Origin: Candidatus Thalassarchaeum sp.
GTDB lineage: Archaea; Thermoplasmatota; Poseidoniia; Poseidoniales; Thalassarchaeaceae
Assembly: GCA_022451235.1 (NCBI GenBank)
Contig: JAKUOA010000006.1
Coordinates: 1-44,412 of the forward strand
Direction: 5' to 3'
DNA: 44,412 nucleotides
The notes under the pieces are model-generated. The model did no database searches. It had not been told where the DNA came from and saw nothing but the letters and a program-made list of their open reading frames with translations. How positions within the stretch are numbered: the stretch's first letter is position 1; each line of letters begins with the position of its first letter. Positions 40,612-44,412 of this stretch are shown here, one piece after another. Position numbers and translations under genes: made by a program.

Positions 40612-40926
40612 ATGGGTCACGAAGATGTACTCCGCACCATAAGGGAAGCAGAAGAGGCCGCTGCTGCGGCCATATCGAAGGCAGAATCAGAGGCTACAAG
40701 TATCGTCCAAAAGGCAAGACTGGAAGCCGCTGAGTCACTCCAAACAGGACGTACGGATTCCGAAGCAGAAGCACAGAAAATTGTTGCAGATGCCCGTACA
40801 GCGGCTGAAAAGGAAGCGGGAACAGTATCTGCTGATGGAGACGGAACTATCGATTCAATTCACAACAGCGGGAAGAAGAACCGAGATAAGGCAGTCAATA
40901 CAATTCTAGATGCTTTCCGAGCATGA
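40612..40926 (+). CDS. atpH: A/V-type ATPase subunit H (peripheral stalk)
   Basis: The 104-residue protein is a nearly pure Ala/Glu/Lys coiled coil (REAEEAAAAAISKAESEATS and onward), the form of the archaeal AhaH peripheral-stalk subunit. It pairs with subunit E to hold the catalytic head. GGTGA plus 5 bases precede the ATG at 40612. The following gene is subunit I, and the order H-I-K-E-C matches other archaeal ATPase operons. A glycine-containing break (GTVSADGDGTIDS) interrupts the coil near residue 75. Confidence 0.85.
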   Translation: MGHEDVLRTIREAEEAAAAAISKAESEATSIVQKARLEAAESLQTGRTDSEAEAQKIVADARTAAEKEAGTVSADGDGTIDSIHNSGKKNRDKAVNTILDAFRA

Positions 40927-40951
40927 AATCAACCTAAGGAGGCCGCTAGGA

Positions 40952-43063
40952 ATGTCGCAGGTTCAGACTAGGCAGATGGGTCGTCTGACCGCTGCTGGAA
41001 CTTTGGACAAACTCGATGACGCCCTTAGCCTTCTTGCAAGATTAAAGGCGCTACATTTCATTGATTACGACGGGTCAGAGGATGACTTATCACTTGGGAA
41101 ACCAAATGATAAAGCAGAAGAGATTGCAAAGTTACTGAACAAAACCAGAGCCGCTACTGCTCAAGTTGAACCTTCAGGTCCTAGCAAAGCAGCTTCACTT
41201 GCCACAGTCAGAAAATCAATTGATCAAGGGCTCGAAGATAAAGTCGACACACTACTAGGTGATCTTAGTCGAATGGACGAAATTGAGAATAGTATTTCCT
41301 CACAATCTGAAGAAGAGTCAGTATTGTCTCTTCTCTCCCCCTTAGGTATAGATATCGAACTACTATCCGGATACGAGTCAATCACATCCTTCGTTGGCAC
41401 GGTTGACGACCTCAAAGCAGCAGAGGCCGCTGCTGGAAATGGAATGTTTGTCAGTGGTACATCCGGAAAGAGTAATGTCGTCGCTGTGTTTGTTCGAAAT
41501 GACGACGCTGATTCAGTATCATCAGCACTCTCGGAAGCTGGATACGTCGAAATTCAACTACCAGAAGGTTCGGGCGACCCGTCATCTCGAATGAACGAAT
41601 TGATGAACCAGAGATTGGCGCTACAGAGTGAAGGTGAGGAAATATCCAATTCTGTATCGAACTGGGTTGACGATAACGGCGAAGAACTCATTTGTGGTCT
41701 GGAAGTTCTAGAAAGAGATCACGAGTTGATTACCTCTCCAGTAAAGGTAGCAGTATCAGCCCATGCTTTCGTAATTGATGGATGGGTCGAAATGGATAGG
41801 TCAGCCGACATCAAGGTCGCTCTGGGTAATATATGCACAGTAGTAGATGTCGAACCATTCGTAATTCAAGCAGGTGGTGCTCATCACGACCATGATGACG
41901 AACACCATGAACCGGAGATGCCGCCAATTGCCTATCAACCGAGGTCGACGACAAAGCCAATGGAATTAGTTACCGATATGGTAGGGAGGCCAGGATATGG
42001 GCGTCTTGACCCTACAGTATTCATGTTCTTCACTTACCCAATTTTCTTTGGTGTAATGTTAGGAGACATGGCTTACGGACTTGCAACTGTAGGTCTTGGA
42101 ACCTTCTTATACAGTAGAGCAGGAACAAATGACACCCTGAAATTAGGCGGTAGATTCCTCCAAATGATAGGCGTATCTACCCTAATTTTCGGCTACTTAT
42201 ATGCCGAAATAGCCGGTTTTGAAATATTCTTGTATGAAAAAATGACCTATGCTGATGGAAGTTACATGAAAGATGCAGCAGGTCATTACATGTATACTGA
42301 CAATCAATCTCCAGTCGCCTTCCTCAGCGCACTTTACTTCCCCTTTGATATCGAAAATGGATACGGTTGGGAAGCATCCTACGGCTTCAGTCTATCACTT
42401 GCTTTCCCATTCCACAGAGTTGGAAGCCACATGACTGATCTAATCATCATCAGCCTATACATGGGTTGCTTCCACGTCCTTCTAGGATTAATCATGGGAT
42501 TCCGTGATATCCTGCTAGTTGGAAATGGGCACGGAGGAGTGGGCCTAGTCGCTGCATTCTTCGAAAAAGGAGTATGGATGATTCTAATGGTTGGAGGATT
42601 CATGTTTGCTCATGGATTCCTTGGCAGTTATGACGAACTACTGCTCCCAGGGGTCTCACTTATCGCATTCTCAACGATTTGCCTAATCTGGACCCTTTAC
42701 AGATACCATGGTTTGGATTTATTCGTTGCAGTCCTAATGGGTCCAGTAGAAGCCATTGGACTAATGCCGACAGTAATTTCCTATGTTCGACTTTTCGCAG
42801 TAGGAATTGTCGGAGTTAAGATTGCTGAAACCGGCAATCACATGTTCTTTGATAAAATCTCAATGGACGAGCCCTTGATGGCAGTTTTGCTAATCATTGG
42901 TTGGCTCCTAGTCCAAGCATTTGCTTGGTTGCTAGGTGTATTCAGTCCAAACATCCACGCAGCACGTCTGCACATGGTAGAGTGGATGAAGCAATATTAC
43001 GATTCCAGCGGTCAGCCGTTTTCGCCCTTCGGCGGAACCTCGCAATATGTGGAGGGTGAGTAA
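40952..43063 (+). CDS. atpI: A/V-type ATPase subunit I (membrane stator)
   Basis: The 703-residue protein has an N-terminal cytoplasmic half of alternating helices and strands and a C-terminal half of about seven to eight membrane helices, starting after VFMFFTYPIFFGVMLGDMAYG. The conserved Arg of the proton or sodium channel lies in the ISYVRLFAVGIVGVKIAE helix. A His/Asp-rich insertion (AHHDHDDEHHEPEMPP, about residues 311-326) sits just before the membrane domain. AAGGAGG at 40936-40942 sets the start at 40952; the frame is open 14 codons further, overlapping subunit H. Confidence 0.93.
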   Translation: MSQVQTRQMGRLTAAGTLDKLDDALSLLARLKALHFIDYDGSEDDLSLGKPNDKAEEIAKLLNKTRAATAQVEPSGPSKAASLATVRKSIDQGLEDKVDTLLGDLSRMDEIENSISSQSEEESVLSLLSPLGIDIELLSGYESITSFVGTVDDLKAAEAAAGNGMFVSGTSGKSNVVAVFVRNDDADSVSSALSEAGYVEIQLPEGSGDPSSRMNELMNQRLALQSEGEEISNSVSNWVDDNGEELICGLEVLERDHELITSPVKVAVSAHAFVIDGWVEMDRSADIKVALGNICTVVDVEPFVIQAGGAHHDHDDEHHEPEMPPIAYQPRSTTKPMELVTDMVGRPGYGRLDPTVFMFFTYPIFFGVMLGDMAYGLATVGLGTFLYSRAGTNDTLKLGGRFLQMIGVSTLIFGYLYAEIAGFEIFLYEKMTYADGSYMKDAAGHYMYTDNQSPVAFLSALYFPFDIENGYGWEASYGFSLSLAFPFHRVGSHMTDLIIISLYMGCFHVLLGLIMGFRDILLVGNGHGGVGLVAAFFEKGVWMILMVGGFMFAHGFLGSYDELLLPGVSLIAFSTICLIWTLYRYHGLDLFVAVLMGPVEAIGLMPTVISYVRLFAVGIVGVKIAETGNHMFFDKISMDEPLMAVLLIIGWLLVQAFAWLLGVFSPNIHAARLHMVEWMKQYYDSSGQPFSPFGGTSQYVEGE

Positions 43064-43103
43064 TCAGCCGGCTGTCAGCATGGGAAAAAATGGAGGAAGA
43101 AAA

Positions 43104-43424
43104 ATGAAGAAAACCGCAATAAAAGGAATGAGTCTATTGTTCGTCCTGTTTGTCGTCGCTGCTTTTGCAACCGGCGTACAGGCTCAGGATGCAGCAGACA
43201 ATGAGAACACCACAGCAGGTTACGCCGCTCTCGGAGCCGGTGTAGCACTCGGTCTGGCAGCTATTGGTACTGGCATGAGCCAAGGTCCAATCGGCGCTGC
43301 TGCTGTAGGAATGATTGCAGAGGACAGGTCACGACTTGGTCACGCAATTTTGTTCACAGCTCTACCTGAAACAATTGTTCTATTCGGTTTCCTTGCAATG
43401 TTCGTTATGCCAGGCCTCGCCTGA
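43104..43424 (+). CDS. atpK: A/V-type ATPase subunit K (c-ring proteolipid)
   Basis: The 106-residue protein has an N-terminal signal-like helix (to about residue 27), then a single hairpin of two Gly/Ala-rich helices. The ion-binding Glu is in ALPETIVLFGF in the second hairpin helix, and GTGMSQGPIGAAAVG in the first provides the helix packing and a Gln. GGAGG at 43092-43096 supports the ATG at 43104, 41 bases after the subunit I stop. Glu followed by Thr is found in some sodium-binding c-rings, but the Gln position cannot be aligned with certainty by eye. Confidence 0.92.
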   Translation: MKKTAIKGMSLLFVLFVVAAFATGVQAQDAADNENTTAGYAALGAGVALGLAAIGTGMSQGPIGAAAVGMIAEDRSRLGHAILFTALPETIVLFGFLAMFVMPGLA

Positions 43425-43473
43425 TTGCGAATGCAAAGAAATTGAATTTTGAATGAAATAACGAGTTGATAAT

Positions 43474-44031
43474 ATGACTCTTGAAGCGCTAGCAGAACAG
43501 ATTGCAGCCGCGGCTAAAGCCAAAGGCGAAGCAATCACAGAGACCGCGCGAGAGCAAGCCAAAGAGATCGCATCAGAATCAGCCGCTACTAATGCGGCTG
43601 CTCGCGATCAGGTTGTTGCTCGAGCAAAGCGAGAAAGCGACCAACTGTCCGTAGAAGTTGTAGCATCAGCGCGCCAAGCAAATCAGAAGCGAGAGCTAAT
43701 TGCTCGCCGTGAAGTTCTAGAAGCAACATGGCAAGACGTGCAAGAAAAAGTCGGCGCAGCCGATTTAGCTGGTCGTAATGACATACTGAATTCCCTACTA
43801 AAAGAGGCTAAATCTGCAGGTGGAGATATGATTCTTCACCCGGTAAGTACCGACAGAAAGGCACTCACTGGAAAGGGATTCGATCTTGGCGATGATGTAG
43901 ACGGCTTAGGTGGATTTATTCTCGAATCCTCAGATGGTTCAATACTATTGGACTACAGATTCGATGGACGATTACAAGAGGTTTGGGAAGCCAACCTCGG
44001 TGCAGTAAACAAACTAATGTTTGGAAATTGA
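43474..44031 (+). CDS. atpE: A/V-type ATPase subunit E (peripheral stalk)
   Basis: The 185-residue protein begins with a long Ala/Glu/Lys coiled-coil helix of about 90 residues (EALAEQIAAAAKAKGEAITE and onward) and ends in a compact alpha/beta domain with GGFILESSDGSILLDYRFDGRL, the characteristic C-terminal motif of subunit E. It pairs with subunit H to form a peripheral stalk. The gene follows K by 49 bases and precedes C by 12 bases. Confidence 0.9.
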   Translation: MTLEALAEQIAAAAKAKGEAITETAREQAKEIASESAATNAAARDQVVARAKRESDQLSVEVVASARQANQKRELIARREVLEATWQDVQEKVGAADLAGRNDILNSLLKEAKSAGGDMILHPVSTDRKALTGKGFDLGDDVDGLGGFILESSDGSILLDYRFDGRLQEVWEANLGAVNKLMFGN

Positions 44032-44043
44032 ATAGGTGATTAG

Positions 44044-44412
44044 ATGGCAAGATTAGCGGTTGGAAGTTCTAACATTTCCAATGCCGGAGCGAGAGCAAAA
44101 ACTCGCAAAGCGTCGCTAATTGATGGTACAAGGATTCGTCAACTCCTACAACAAGGCACGGATTCAATAGGGGCCAGTATCGGTGAATTAGGATACAGGC
44201 AAGAAATGGATATGTATTCTACAAGGATGTCTGGATCAGATGCTATTGAAGCCGCTCTAACTCACAATTTGGACAATGACCTAAATTCGGTACTCGGTTT
44301 CTGTCAAGGAAATCTAAGAGATCTTGTCGCTATTTATGTTGAGAGATTCCAATATGAGAAGGTCAAGACAGTTCTGAGGTCAGTATCAAAGGGTGCATCA
44401 GATGAGATGATT
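44044..44412 (+). CDS. atpC: A/V-type ATPase subunit C (partial, runs off the window)
   Basis: The first 123 codons are visible. They encode the basic N-terminus (MARLAVGSSNISNAGARAKT), then ASLIDGTRIRQLLQQGTDSIG and helical segments with VAIYVERFQYEKVKTVLRSV, typical of the archaeal subunit C/V-type d protein that links the central stalk to the c-ring. GGTGA in front of the ATG at 44044 supports the start. Position after subunit E agrees with the usual operon order. Confidence 0.88.
   Translation, partial: MARLAVGSSNISNAGARAKTRKASLIDGTRIRQLLQQGTDSIGASIGELGYRQEMDMYSTRMSGSDAIEAALTHNLDNDLNSVLGFCQGNLRDLVAIYVERFQYEKVKTVLRSVSKGASDEMI

Overview
The window looks like a chromosomal piece of a planktonic marine euryarchaeon, most probably Marine Group II (Candidatus Poseidoniales). 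The archaeal core is clear: replication factor C small subunit, an RPA pair, pelota, GatD, geranylgeranyl diphosphate synthase with a geranylgeranyl reductase, the start of an A/V-type ATPase operon, and an elongator tRNA-Met whose intron forms a canonical bulge-helix-bulge. Mixed in are genes of bacterial flavour: RNase PH, formate-tetrahydrofolate ligase, an acyl-CoA carboxylase beta subunit, a Rieske oxygenase, an Old Yellow Enzyme homologue and lipobox-bearing secreted hydrolases. The lineage call is inference from gene content; no rRNA gene is present.

Layout. (1) 0.1-3.5 kb: a small membrane protein, then a tight three-gene cluster resembling the bacterial 2-aminophenol/2-aminomuconate (amn) pathway: a catalytic LigB-type extradiol dioxygenase, a degenerate LigB partner, and a RidA-type 2-aminomuconate deaminase homologue fused to a glycine-zipper segment. 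(2) 3.5-7.8 kb: a PLC-like lipoprotein, a SlyD-like FKBP, an APC permease carrying two C-terminal EF-hands, and PanB. (3) 7.8-19.2 kb: RfcS, a possible UDG-superfamily protein, a membrane/Ig-like protein, an MFS carrier, tRNA-Met(CAT), an M29 aminopeptidase, a peroxiredoxin-like protein, a secreted esterase, a DEAD-box helicase, a three-gene membrane-protein operon behind a perfect palindrome, and a Rieske oxygenase. (4) 19.2-29.4 kb: GatD, an OYE-type oxidoreductase, DUF805, acyl-CoA carboxylase, AroE, Fhs, pelota, an unknown, an endonuclease IV-like protein with a charged tail, and tRNA-Phe. (5) 29.4-40.6 kb: RNase PH, MoaB/Mog, RPA and its partner, a protein with three SAP-like repeats, a degenerate porphobilinogen-deaminase-like protein, the two lipid genes, a run of very small membrane or secreted proteins including a histidine-rich lipoprotein, and a methyltransferase. 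(6) 40.6-44.4 kb: ATPase subunits H, I, K, E and a partial C.

Several genes work together. The lipid genes act in isoprenoid ether-lipid synthesis. RPA, its partner, RfcS and perhaps the SAP-repeat and UDG-like proteins belong to DNA replication and repair. Pelota, RNase PH and the helicase act on RNA. Start codons were chosen mainly by GGAGG/GGTGA-type ribosome binding sites; several genes lack one and may be leaderless. No CRISPR array, insertion sequence, prophage or rRNA gene was seen. Apart from 38.1-38.8 kb, which holds only very small candidate genes, no stretch over 300 bases is without a gene.
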